A DNA stretch of 47,358 nt from an uncultured Aquimarina sp. (GCA_947498815.1 CANMLU010000023.1:1-47358), one strand, 5' to 3'; numbered from the stretch's first letter, positions 27,519 to 35,494 are shown. Program-made: numbers and translations. Notes: a model not told the origin generated them from the letters alone.

Positions 27519-28826
27519 GTGAATCTAAGCAAAATAATATCAAGATTTATCTCGATGTTTTATAGAGATCCAAATAATTGGGTGCTAACCATTTTTTGGA
27601 ACAGTCTATATACTGCATTTTTTTTGCTGCCACTGGGTATTAATCTTCCCACACCATTTTTTATAATTGCAATAATACTTGGATTAGTTAATATAGTAAA
27701 ACCGGGAAGAAAATACGTTTTAGACAATAAGGCCCTGCTTCTTTTTCCAATATACTTTGTAATAATGGCCTTGAGTTTAATCTATACAGATAATATCCCA
27801 GATGGTATAGATTTATTACAACGCTCATTATCGCTTTTATTTTTTCCAATCATATTTCTTTTTGTAAAAGAAGATGCTTCAACAGTCAAAAAATTATTTG
27901 ATTTTTTGCTACTGGGACTGCTGGTATCTTTCTTTATTAATTTTTGTTTTGCTGGGTATGATGTTTCAAGAGTAGTAAAAGACAACATCGCTTCTTTTGA
28001 ATTTTCATTAGAGGGAGTTGCACAATTGCTTAGTGCTTTAAATAGTGGATGGGATCATTTCATTGGGGTAGAGTTTTCTAAATTAGTAAACCCTAGTTAT
28101 GTCTCTTTATATATATTATTAGTTTTAAGTTACTACCTTAAAAATAAGCTCCAATCAAGAGGACAGATGCTGGTAGTAATTATATTATTTCTATACCTCT
28201 TTTTGTTAGCATCAATAGCGGCTTATCTTATTTTGATCATTATGTGCTTATTGTTGATTTTTAACATTTCAGACAAGAGCCAGAAGTATACAATGATGAT
28301 TGTATTTATTTTAGGATTTATTGTATTCTTAAAGAATCCCAGAGTCTTTGACTTTTATTCTAATGTAACAGATCTTAATAACACTGCAGAAATTGATAAT
28401 ACAACAATAGAAAAATCCAGATTACTTACATGGGATGCCTCCGTTCAGTTAATAATGGAAGCGCCATTTTTTGGTTATGGTATAGGGGATACAAATGATG
28501 TATTGATTGAAAGATATAAAGAATTAGATTATTTTCAGAATTTCAATTTCAAGTATAATGCTCATAACCAATTTCTTCAGGCTTTTCTTCAGATGGGGAT
28601 ATTCGGTTTTGGAGTTTTAGTCAATATTTTTATCATTCTAGCTATGAGAATGAATAGGAGTAGAAACGAATTTGCTGTTTTTTTAATTCTTCTCATATCC
28701 TTGTTTTTTGAATCCATGTTAGTACGATTTAATGGGATAGTTTTTTTCTCAATTATAATTCCATTGTTATTAAAAAAGAGAAGTATTTTGAGTAGTACAA
28801 TTATTCGAAATGAATCCTCAAAATAG
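27519..28826 (+). CDS. O-antigen ligase family membrane protein (third Wzy/WaaL-like protein)
   Basis: 435 residues, about ten membrane helices, starting at GTG 27519. The PF04932-type end region is clear: 'RLLTWDASVQLIMEAPFFGYGIGDTND', then KYNAHNQFLQAFLQMGIFGFGVL with HNQF near 348. Together with the proteins encoded at 20628 and 21847 it gives the locus three candidates for the polymerase and ligase jobs. The 180-base gap before it holds no recognised feature. It is the last plus-strand gene of the polysaccharide locus; no clear terminator follows. Confidence 0.82.
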   Translation: MNLSKIISRFISMFYRDPNNWVLTIFWNSLYTAFFLLPLGINLPTPFFIIAIILGLVNIVKPGRKYVLDNKALLLFPIYFVIMALSLIYTDNIPDGIDLLQRSLSLLFFPIIFLFVKEDASTVKKLFDFLLLGLLVSFFINFCFAGYDVSRVVKDNIASFEFSLEGVAQLLSALNSGWDHFIGVEFSKLVNPSYVSLYILLVLSYYLKNKLQSRGQMLVVIILFLYLFLLASIAAYLILIIMCLLLIFNISDKSQKYTMMIVFILGFIVFLKNPRVFDFYSNVTDLNNTAEIDNTTIEKSRLLTWDASVQLIMEAPFFGYGIGDTNDVLIERYKELDYFQNFNFKYNAHNQFLQAFLQMGIFGFGVLVNIFIILAMRMNRSRNEFAVFLILLISLFFESMLVRFNGIVFFSIIIPLLLKKRSILSSTIIRNESSK

Positions 28827-28881
28827 AACCATTTCCATATAACACGACGAAGGTGTACGATCCTTCAGATTCACATTTTTT

Positions 28882-28963
28882 GGGAGTGCCCTGTGTGACG
28901 CTTCGGTCGAATTCTCTGCCATATCTCCGATAACTGTCAAGGAAACCGCTATCCTTCACACTA
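28882..28963. repeat. Candidate interspersed intergenic repeat remnant
   Basis: GGGAGTGCCCTGTG...CTTCGGTCG...TCTGCCATATCTC...GGAAACCGCTATCCTTCACACT resembles the intergenic repeats of Bacteroidota that begin GGGCGTGCCC, have a CGGTCGGGC middle and end with CCGCTACAATCCCTCACGC. The match is from memory; the base composition clearly differs from the surroundings. Confidence 0.35.
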
Positions 28964-29220
28964 AGAAATTGAAATCAAATGGCTTTGTAATTAGTAAATC
29001 TGCCCCATATATCCCTCTACAAATTTTTTATAAACTTTTTTCTCCAGTTCCGAAAAATGAAACTGATACCACTTAGCTTTGCTCTTAAAATTAATATTAT
29101 TCTATATATAAAAACTAATAATTAGCAATGAGTTCCATAAGAGAACATGAGATCAAAGATTAAGTTTTATTAAAGTATTAACATTTATTGTTGTAGCATA
29201 AAATTTAACGAGAATATTTT

Positions 29221-29228
29221 TATATTTG
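29221..29228 (+). promoter_or_regulatory. Candidate -7 box for the GIGT-protein operon (TATATTTG)
   Basis: TATATTTGCCGC fits TAnnTTTG with the common CnGC extension. A leader of about 150 bases would follow before the ATG at 29387. TTG at 29188-29193 is farther away than the usual 19-20 bases. Confidence 0.4.
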
Positions 29229-29303
29229 CCGCTGCTTTTTACTACCCTCAAATAGAAAGCTTTCAACCCCCTATAAGCGTCGACACAGGATTATATATGT
29301 TTT

Positions 29304-29321
29304 TGTTTTTTATAAAAAACA
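29304..29321. repeat. 18-base perfect palindrome in the GIGT leader
   Basis: TGTTTTTTATAAAAAACA is fully self-complementary and lies 66 bases before the ATG at 29387. It could be a protein-binding site or a leader hairpin; AT content makes chance occurrence possible. Confidence 0.3.
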
Positions 29322-29386
29322 GGTAACATATCATGCAATTAAGACATAAACGTTTAATGTAATCAAAATAAAAAAGAGGAGCCAAA

Positions 29387-30592
29387 ATGAAAAACATACA
29401 GATAATAATTACATTGATGCTATTCTCCTTGGGGTTAAATGCACAAAATTGGAATTCCACAGGTAACAATACAACATCTGGGGATATAATCTTGAAAAAT
29501 CCACATAACACAGATGCGGTGAGTATACTATCATGGCAAAACGATATTGCCAGAATCCGAATAGGAGGAATGGGAACCGGATCCTCTAATGGCTTTATGT
29601 TTCAAGGAGTAGCGGATGTAAACCTTTTGAGAATATTAGGGAATGGTAACTTGGGTGTTGGAACAGACTCACCAAAATCTAAATTACACCTTTCTAACGG
29701 AGTATCAGGAGGTAATACTCATGGGTTCTCGGACTTGACAATAGAGGATGATGACCATGTTATGGTTAGTTTATTGACTCCTGCCGATAAGAATGGTTAT
29801 TATGGTTTTTCTGATGCTAATGATGATTTTTTGGGTGGGATGCAATATGAACATACAACTAATACGCTTAGATTTAGAACCAATAATCACGAAAGTGATA
29901 TGGCTATTCGTTCGAATGGATACATTGGAGTAGGATTGCAAACTCCTCAAACCAAATTACATGTTTCCAATGGGGTTTCTGGAGGTGCCACGCACAGTTT
30001 CTCGGACTTGACAATAGAGGATGATGACCATGTTATGATTAGTTTATTGACTCCCGCTGATAAGAATGGTTATTATGGTTTTTCTGATACCAATGATGAA
30101 TTTTTGGGTGGGATGCAATATGAGCATGCAACTAATACACCTAGATTTAGAACCAATAATCACGAAAGTGATATGGTGATCAAATCGAACGGCAATGTTG
30201 GAATAGGAACTATACAACCCGATTCCAAACTCACTGTAAAAGGAAAAATACACACCCAAGAAGTAAAAGTAGATCTTGCGGGAGCAGTAGCACCAGATTA
30301 TGTGTTTTTAGAAGATTATAATCTAAAAACGATAGAAGAAGTAGCCCAACATATTTTAGAAAAAGGTCATTTGCCAAATATTCCATCGGCCAAAGAGATG
30401 GAAAAAGAAGGGATCAACCTTAAAGAAATGAACCTAAAACTTCTCGAAAAGATTGAAGAGCTTACGTTGTATACCATTGCGCAGGAAGAAGAATTAGAAA
30501 AACAAGAAGGGAAAATCAAAAAATTAGAGAGTCAAAGTATCAAAATTGAGGCGTTAGAAGAAAAATTAGAACGTCTGTTAAAAGATAAATAG
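29387..30592 (+). CDS. Secreted GNVGIGT-repeat surface protein with tail-fibre-like C-terminus (paralogue 1)
   Basis: 401 residues with a signal peptide (1-20, ending LGLNAQ). The middle has repeated 'G.GVGT.SPKSKLHLSNG' elements typical of Bacteroidota tail-fibre-like proteins. A 91-residue block is duplicated in tandem (nucleotide period 273). The C-terminal module (about 285-365) runs from KGKIHTQEVKVD through the PDYVFLEDYNL and HLPNIPSAKEM elements, then a coiled coil ending LEEKLERLLKDK. Such proteins likely form trimeric fibres on the cell surface; no enzyme motif is seen. An AGAGGAG sequence lies just before the start. It is first of three tandem paralogues. Confidence 0.85.
   Translation: MKNIQIIITLMLFSLGLNAQNWNSTGNNTTSGDIILKNPHNTDAVSILSWQNDIARIRIGGMGTGSSNGFMFQGVADVNLLRILGNGNLGVGTDSPKSKLHLSNGVSGGNTHGFSDLTIEDDDHVMVSLLTPADKNGYYGFSDANDDFLGGMQYEHTTNTLRFRTNNHESDMAIRSNGYIGVGLQTPQTKLHVSNGVSGGATHSFSDLTIEDDDHVMISLLTPADKNGYYGFSDTNDEFLGGMQYEHATNTPRFRTNNHESDMVIKSNGNVGIGTIQPDSKLTVKGKIHTQEVKVDLAGAVAPDYVFLEDYNLKTIEEVAQHILEKGHLPNIPSAKEMEKEGINLKEMNLKLLEKIEELTLYTIAQEEELEKQEGKIKKLESQSIKIEALEEKLERLLKDK
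29681..30226 (+). repeat. Tandem 273-base internal duplication
   Basis: Two in-frame copies (29681-29953 and 29954-30226) of a 91-codon unit, with long identical stretches around the TIEDDDHVM segment and the ADKNGYYGFSD segment. Confidence 0.8.
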
Positions 30593-32029
30593 AAATATGA
30601 AAAATTATTTGTTTACCATTTCACTATTAATAGTCGGTCTTGCAAGTTCACAAACAAACACATTTCCAACTTCTGGAAATATTGGTATAGGAACCAATAC
30701 TCCAAGTGCTAACTTAGAAATTCAATCTTCAGGTGCACATTATAGTAGTTCTCCATCCTTACTTATTAAAGATATAACCAATAGAGGGACAATGTTTTTA
30801 GAATCGGTAATAGATCAACCAACCGATTTTGTATTTAAAAATAATAATCGCCTTTCATGGGTCATGTCTACCAGGGGATCTGTAGACAATTACGCACTTA
30901 GATTTTTCCCTTCTCAAAATGGGACTTATTTTGTGGCACCAACTTTATCGATGTTAACTAATGGTAATGTTGGAATTGGCACTACAACCCCAGAACAAAA
31001 ACTACATATTAACGGATCAGCAATTTTTAATAATGAATCTTACGATCATTCCAATATACGTTTTGGGCATGAATCCAATGATCGAATTATTGCAGATAAT
31101 TCTTCAGATAAAACTTATGGAGGGGGATATTTTTTTCGAGTACATAATGAAGCAATAGGCCATAAATATGTTGATGTAATGATGCTATCAGATAAAGGAA
31201 ATGTAGGTATTGGTACCAAAAACCCGCAAGCAAAACTAGAAGTAAGTTCAGGAAATTCTGGAGATGCAATATTAAGAATAGAGGCCGATGAAGATAATAA
31301 TAATGAGTCAGACAACCCATTGATCCAATTTAGACAGGATGGAGGGCAATTGGGAGTCAATATGGGCTTTTCTGAAGAAAATTTTGGAGGAAATATTTTC
31401 GGAATTGGAACCCGATATACGAATCAAGAATCTTGGAATACATTTACAATAAATACACAAAACGGTAATGTTGGAATTGGTGGCGCCAATCCAAACCATA
31501 AGCTTCATGTTTCTGGTACTATAAATGCAACGGGAAATTTAACCTTAGATGGAGCATATTTAAATGTTATAGTTCCTTCTACAGGCTATTGGGCTCGAGG
31601 TTTCTTTAATACTGCTTCGGATAAGACTTCTCGTTTAGGAGGTGTTGGACTTTTCGGAGAAGGGAACTCACCAAAACATTATTATATGGCACATGGGACA
31701 TCCCCTTGGGATTCAGGAAAAGGTTTGTATGTAAAAACAAATGGTCATGTTGGTATAGGTACCGCTCATCCAGATGCAAAGCTTACCGTAAAAGGAAAAA
31801 TACACACCCAAGAAGTAAAAGTAGATCTTGCGGGAGCAATAGCGCCAGATTATGTGTTTTTAGAAGATTATAATCTCAAAACGATAGAAGAAGTAGCTCA
31901 ACATATTTTAGAAAAAGGTCATTTACCAAATATTCCATCGGCCAAAGAGATGGAAAAAGAAGGAATCAATCTTAAAGAAATGAACCTAAAACTTCTCGAA
32001 AAGATTGAAGAGCTGACCTTGTATACTAT
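30238..32029 (+). repeat. Near-identical 3' segments shared by GIGT paralogues 1 and 2
   Basis: About 239 bases at 30238-30476 and 31791-32029 (offset 1553) are nearly identical at nucleotide level, covering the KGKIHTQEVK to KIEELTLYTI module. The entry spans both copies. Recent duplication or gene conversion would explain it. Confidence 0.75.
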
Positions 32030-32120
32030 TCAACAGCAAAAGAGAATTAATGAACTTGAAGGATTAAAAAAAGAGATTGAAGAAATTAAACGAACACTTA
32101 GAACAGTACCAAAAAAATGA
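30597..32120 (+). CDS. Secreted GNVGIGT-repeat surface protein (paralogue 2)
   Basis: 507 residues with a signal peptide (about 1-19, ending GLASSQ). At least five 'GNIGIGT/GNVGIGT.(T/N)P..KL' repeats are spaced through the protein. The C-terminal PDYVFLEDYNLKTIEEVA module is almost identical to that of paralogue 1, with a final coiled coil (IQQQKRINELEGLKKEI). It starts five bases after paralogue 1 and overlaps paralogue 3 by four bases (ATGA), so the three are one operon. Probably a surface or fibre protein; function unknown. Confidence 0.85.
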   Translation: MKNYLFTISLLIVGLASSQTNTFPTSGNIGIGTNTPSANLEIQSSGAHYSSSPSLLIKDITNRGTMFLESVIDQPTDFVFKNNNRLSWVMSTRGSVDNYALRFFPSQNGTYFVAPTLSMLTNGNVGIGTTTPEQKLHINGSAIFNNESYDHSNIRFGHESNDRIIADNSSDKTYGGGYFFRVHNEAIGHKYVDVMMLSDKGNVGIGTKNPQAKLEVSSGNSGDAILRIEADEDNNNESDNPLIQFRQDGGQLGVNMGFSEENFGGNIFGIGTRYTNQESWNTFTINTQNGNVGIGGANPNHKLHVSGTINATGNLTLDGAYLNVIVPSTGYWARGFFNTASDKTSRLGGVGLFGEGNSPKHYYMAHGTSPWDSGKGLYVKTNGHVGIGTAHPDAKLTVKGKIHTQEVKVDLAGAIAPDYVFLEDYNLKTIEEVAQHILEKGHLPNIPSAKEMEKEGINLKEMNLKLLEKIEELTLYTIQQQKRINELEGLKKEIEEIKRTLRTVPKK

Positions 32121-33271
32121 GATATCAAAAAATAACCTTTTTAGCAATAATAACACTTGTGTTTGGGTCATTTACAAGTTTTGGCCAAACAGTAGATGTA
32201 TCATACCTGAACCCTACAAGCGGTAACGGAAGTCCGTATAAATATTTGCGATTTGGAATTCCTTCAGATTATAAAGCTGGTTTTCTGTGGAATAACAATG
32301 CAGCAGATTATGGCGACGGAGATGATTTTTCCATTTTTACCTACAGTAACAGGGATATTTCTTTGAGAACAGGAACGGGTAATTTTATAGTATTTCCTAC
32401 TAGTGGGGGTAATATGGGTGTTGGAACAAAAAACCCTGTTTCTAAATTACAAGTTAATGGTGATTTTTACTTATATAGCAATGATGCCTATGATACAGGA
32501 TGGGGTAAAACTCACTTTTATTGGAGAAGACATTCATTAATAATGGGATCTCCTGTGGGTACATATTCTCATAATACCGTAGAATTAAAACCAGGAGGAT
32601 CAAGTACAGGAGAGTTAATTTCTGCGCTTCAATTGTTTCAGGCTTTAGGAGAGAACAACCATGAAGAAAGAGTTAAAATCACATCTAGTAAATCACACCC
32701 AACCTATTTTAATGCTGGAAAAGTAGGAATAGGTACTACCAATCCAGGTTCAGAATTAGACGTAAATGGTAAGACTACCGTAAACTCTTTAAGAATAGAC
32801 GGGTATAACCCCGTATCTTCAGTAAATGGGTATCAAAACAAAATCGAATTTACAGGAGGCCGTCATGGTGCTATAGTTTTTAAGCCAGGAGGTGCCAAAG
32901 AGTTAATGCTTGGGTTCCATGATAATGGTAATTTTTATTGGGGAACAGGAAGATTTGCTACAAAACCTAATTATTATGCAATGTATCTTAATGGGGACCA
33001 AGGGCACCTGGGTATAAAAGGAAAATTTACAGCAAATGAGGTACAAGTGAAAGTTGGCGGATGGGCCGATTATGTATTTGAAGAAAATTATGAACTACCA
33101 ACACTGCTAGAAGTAGAAAATCATATCATAGAAAAAGGACATTTACAAAATATACCCTCTGCTCAAGAAGTAGAGAAATACGGTATTAAGCTAGGTGAAA
33201 TGAACAAAAAACTTCTTGAAAAAATAGAAGAATTAACCTTGTATACTATTGCACAGGAGAAACAACTATAG
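32117..33271 (+). CDS. Secreted GNVGIGT-type surface protein (paralogue 3), C-terminus cut by an in-frame TAG
   Basis: 384 residues with a signal peptide (1-24, ending TSFGQ), GNMGVGTKNPVSKL and KVGIGTTNPGSEL repeats, and the C-terminal module in a more diverged form (ADYVFEENYELPTLLEVE, HLQNIPSAQEVEKYGIKL). The frame stops at TAG 33269-33271 just inside the coiled coil, yet continues open for 23 more codons to TAA 33341-33343. The extension, QQKETNKTLEYRLEKLEALL and then three residues, is exactly the heptad ending expected from the paralogues. A recent CAG-to-TAG change is likely. Loss of 23 residues may weaken trimer formation but need not abolish function. Confidence 0.82.
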   Translation: MRYQKITFLAIITLVFGSFTSFGQTVDVSYLNPTSGNGSPYKYLRFGIPSDYKAGFLWNNNAADYGDGDDFSIFTYSNRDISLRTGTGNFIVFPTSGGNMGVGTKNPVSKLQVNGDFYLYSNDAYDTGWGKTHFYWRRHSLIMGSPVGTYSHNTVELKPGGSSTGELISALQLFQALGENNHEERVKITSSKSHPTYFNAGKVGIGTTNPGSELDVNGKTTVNSLRIDGYNPVSSVNGYQNKIEFTGGRHGAIVFKPGGAKELMLGFHDNGNFYWGTGRFATKPNYYAMYLNGDQGHLGIKGKFTANEVQVKVGGWADYVFEENYELPTLLEVENHIIEKGHLQNIPSAQEVEKYGIKLGEMNKKLLEKIEELTLYTIAQEKQL

Positions 33272-33350
33272 CAACAAAAAGAAACAAACAAAACATTAGA
33301 GTACAGATTAGAAAAACTGGAAGCATTACTAGTTAAAAACTAAATGAAAA

Positions 33351-33462
33351 GCCAGAAACATGAAGTTAGAAGACAGAGGTAATAAAAAACTCCTGACTTC
33401 CGACCTCAGACAAAAAATAACCCAAAATAAGAACTTCCGACCTCGGACTACCGACTTCGGAC
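33351..33462. repeat. Heptanucleotide array A (degenerate GnCnGAA / TTCnGnC units)
   Basis: Five purine-type heptads in register at 33351-33385 (GCCAGAA, ACATGAA, GTTAGAA, GACAGAG, GTAATAA) are followed by complementary pyrimidine-type heptads at 33397-33410 (CTTCCGA, CCTCAGA) and 33434-33461 (CTTCCGA, CCTCGGA, CTACCGA, CTTCGGA). It fills the gap between GIGT paralogue 3 and the OmpH-like gene. The 18-base core GAGGTAATAAAAAACTCC (33376-33393) recurs exactly in array D. Confidence 0.75.
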
Positions 33463-33478
33463 ATAAAAAGCAAAAACA

Positions 33479-34012
33479 ATGAACAAATTAGCATTACCCA
33501 TCGCCATTATCGCACTTGTAGCATCAGTTGGATCTTTTTTCTACTTACAATCATCATCAGAGTTAGTATATGTAGATGTAAATAAACTGTTAGAAGGTTA
33601 TAAGAGAACCAAAATTGTAAAAGCTGAATTTGACGAAAAAGCAAAAACCATGAAAGGTAATGTGGATAGTTTGATTTCAAACTGGCAAAACGAGCTTAAG
33701 GTCTATGAGAAAGAACGTAGCAGTATGTCTAAAAAAGAACTGGAGCTAAAACAAGAATTACTGGCCAACAAACAACAGCAAATCAACAACTATCAACAAG
33801 CAGTACAAAAACAATTGGTAGAAGAAGACAAAAAGGTAACACAAACGGTGATTAATGACATTAATGACTTTGTAAAAGAATACGGAAAAAATAATGGATA
33901 CAAAGTGATTTTTGGTGCTACCGGAAACGGAACAATTATGTATGGAGAAGAATCTGCAGACTTGACTGATATTGTACTAGAAAAACTGAATGCCGAATTT
34001 GAAGGGAAGTAA
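33479..34012 (+). CDS. OmpH/Skp-family periplasmic chaperone-like protein
   Basis: 177 residues with an N-terminal hydrophobic signal or anchor (about 4-24), then VYVDVNKLLEGYKRTK, the conserved start of the OmpH/Skp family. A long Lys/Glu/Gln-rich helical hairpin (40-125) follows, then the returning β segment GYKVIFGATGNGTIMYG. Skp-type proteins hold unfolded outer-membrane proteins in the periplasm. A copy next to giant secreted Rhs proteins may assist their export; that is inference. It is flanked on both sides by heptanucleotide arrays. Confidence 0.85.
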   Translation: MNKLALPIAIIALVASVGSFFYLQSSSELVYVDVNKLLEGYKRTKIVKAEFDEKAKTMKGNVDSLISNWQNELKVYEKERSSMSKKELELKQELLANKQQQINNYQQAVQKQLVEEDKKVTQTVINDINDFVKEYGKNNGYKVIFGATGNGTIMYGEESADLTDIVLEKLNAEFEGK

Positions 34013-34017
34013 TTAGA

Positions 34018-34038
34018 GTCGGAAGCGCGAAGACAGAT
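34018..34038 (+). repeat. Heptanucleotide array B (purine half only)
   Basis: Three heptads in register, GTCGGAA GCGCGAA GACAGAT, in the 51-base gap between the OmpH-like and four-helix-bundle genes. There is no pyrimidine half here. Confidence 0.6.
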
Positions 34039-34063
34039 GCAAACTTTGTACTAAAAGCAAACA

Positions 34064-34399
34064 ATGAAATTTAAATTTGAAAACTTACTAATATGGCAAA
34101 AAGCTATGGACTTGGCAGAGTCTATAAATATACTATCCGGTAAGTTTCCAAAAAAGGAAATGTATAACCTCTCTTCTCAAATAATGAGGGCAGTAGATTC
34201 TGTTGCTTTAAATATTTCTGAAGGATCTATCGGACAAACGAATACTGAATTCAGAAGATTTATGGGGTACTCCATTAGACCTCTGGCAGAAGTTGTGACT
34301 TGTTTGTATAAGGCCAAAAGAAGAGAATATATAGATAATGAGGAATTTGAAGAGCACTATAAAAGTAGTTTTGAATTAATGAATAGGATGCGCTTTTAA
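34064..34399 (+). CDS. Four-helix-bundle protein (S23/IVP family, Avd-like)
   Basis: 111 residues, recognised by FENLLIWQKAMDLA near the start, 'PKKEMYNLSSQIMRAVDSVALNISEG' in the middle and FRRFMGYSIRPLAEV. These are signatures of the four-helix-bundle family found in 23S rRNA intervening sequences and related to the Avd protein of diversity-generating retroelements. Family members form pentameric barrels thought to bind nucleic acid. No reverse transcriptase or rRNA gene is nearby. It sits between heptanucleotide arrays B and C, so an interaction with these repeats or their transcripts is a testable idea. The end is slightly short compared with 115-125-residue relatives. Confidence 0.88.
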   Translation: MKFKFENLLIWQKAMDLAESINILSGKFPKKEMYNLSSQIMRAVDSVALNISEGSIGQTNTEFRRFMGYSIRPLAEVVTCLYKAKRREYIDNEEFEEHYKSSFELMNRMRF

Positions 34400-34421
34400 G
34401 AATAAAATTAAATAGTTTAAA

Positions 34422-34495
34422 GTCAGATGACCGAAGTCAGAAGCTTAAAGACGGAAAAACTTCCGACTTCCGACCTCGGACTTCCAACCTCTGAC
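34422..34495. repeat. Heptanucleotide array C, inverted halves
   Basis: Purine heptads at 34422-34456 (GTCAGAT GACCGAA, then GTCAGAA GCTTAAA GACGGAA) are followed after three bases by pyrimidine heptads at 34460-34494 (CTTCCGA twice, CCTCGGA, CTTCCAA, CCTCTGA). The halves are imperfect inverted copies and could form a long hairpin after the four-helix-bundle gene. Confidence 0.8.
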
Positions 34496-34521
34496 AAAAG
34501 AAGAAAATAGTTAAAAATTAA

Positions 34522-35130
34522 ATGTTGAAGAACCAAATAAAAATACTAATCATAGGCATATTGCTTCTGGCCTCCTGCTCCAAAAACACCTTTGATTCCT
34601 CAAAAGAACTCTTGGAATACGTTAAGCAACCCAAGAATGGATACCTGTATACCAAAACGGTAAACGGAGTTGATTTTTCATTGCTCTATAAACCAACAGA
34701 CTTATTAGTAAATCAAGAATTGACCGGAGAATCCTCTGCTTTAAAAATAGATAGTTTGCGAAGTAAATACGAGGAGTATTTGTATTTCACACTATCCATG
34801 TCCAAAAATAACCAGGAGTTATTGAGCAATGTAGCAGGAAACAAACAAAAATTTGGGGCCATGGTGAACGAATTAGCGTTTGGTATGGAACAAAAAGTGC
34901 ACCTATTTACTCCCAAAAAAGATACGATAGCAATGGCAGATTATATCTATCCCAGGATGTACGGTATGAGCGGGTCAACAACAATGTTATTTGTATACCC
35001 TAGGGATGAAAAAGTAACAAATGAGGAGCATTTGACATTAACGATAGAGGATTTAGGATTTTACACCGGCGAAGTAAAGTTTAAGATCCCAACAAAGATG
35101 ATGAAGAATGAGCCAAAACTGAAGTTCTGA
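34522..35130 (+). CDS. Predicted lipoprotein of unknown function
   Basis: 202 residues. A signal peptide ends in the lipobox LLASC (Cys19), so the protein is probably membrane-anchored. The rest is soluble, with no recognised domain; it contains a 'GYLYTKTVNGVDFSLLYKP' segment, a helical middle and a β-rich end. The protein family seems to occur upstream of Rhs-like gene pairs in flavobacteria, which suggests a helper for export or anchoring of the 1866-residue protein. That is inference from position. Arrays C and D flank the gene. Confidence 0.75.
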   Translation: MLKNQIKILIIGILLLASCSKNTFDSSKELLEYVKQPKNGYLYTKTVNGVDFSLLYKPTDLLVNQELTGESSALKIDSLRSKYEEYLYFTLSMSKNNQELLSNVAGNKQKFGAMVNELAFGMEQKVHLFTPKKDTIAMADYIYPRMYGMSGSTTMLFVYPRDEKVTNEEHLTLTIEDLGFYTGEVKFKIPTKMMKNEPKLKF

Positions 35131-35458
35131 GTCAGAAGTTAGAGGCCTGAAGACGGAAGTAAGAAACCAAACATCAGACTCCCAACCTGGACCTTTGGAC
35201 TAAAAAAAGAGTAGAGCTCGTTGAAGCACTAATGTAATACTAAAAACCTCGGACCTCCGGTATCGGACTTCCGACTTAAATAAAAAACACCTGACTTCGG
35301 ACCTCCGACTTCAGGCATAAGAATAAAAATAAACATCTGTTCGAGCGATCCGACAATAGGAGGATTGTCTCGAGAACAAATAAAAAAGGTCAGAAGCACG
35401 AAGACAGAAGAAGGAGGTAATAAAAAACTCCAAACATCGGCCACCCGACTTCAGACTT
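35131..35458. repeat. Heptanucleotide array D in the 364-base gap before the giant gene
   Basis: Several blocks are seen. Purine blocks lie at 35131-35165 (GTCAGAA GTTAGAG, then GCCTGAA GACGGAA GTAAGAA) and 35389-35423 (GTCAGAA GCACGAA, then GACAGAA GAAGGAG GTAATAA). Pyrimidine blocks lie at 35172-35199, 35247-35274, 35295-35315 and 35435-35455. A separate hairpin (GACAAT...ATTGTC) lies at 35352-35369. No gene is seen in this gap. Confidence 0.78.
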
Positions 35459-35494
35459 ATAAATAGAAACTAGAAACATCAAACCATAAACCTG

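Larger units (their letters stand above)
28827..29386. other. 560-base gene-free region between the polysaccharide locus and the GIGT genes
   Basis: No credible gene is seen on either strand. It contains a short GC-richer segment at 28882-28963, a TATATTTG box at 29221 and an 18-base perfect palindrome at 29304-29321. The rest is AT-rich without visible structure. Confidence 0.6.

Noticed and set aside
34064-34399. Diversity-generating retroelement (Avd-like gene).
   Set aside because: No reverse transcriptase, template repeat or adenine-biased variable repeat is seen. The 273-base duplication in the GIGT gene is an ordinary tandem repeat without A-specific changes that I could notice.
33351-35458. 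CRISPR array.
   Set aside because: Units are seven bases, degenerate and without regular spacers, and no cas gene is present.
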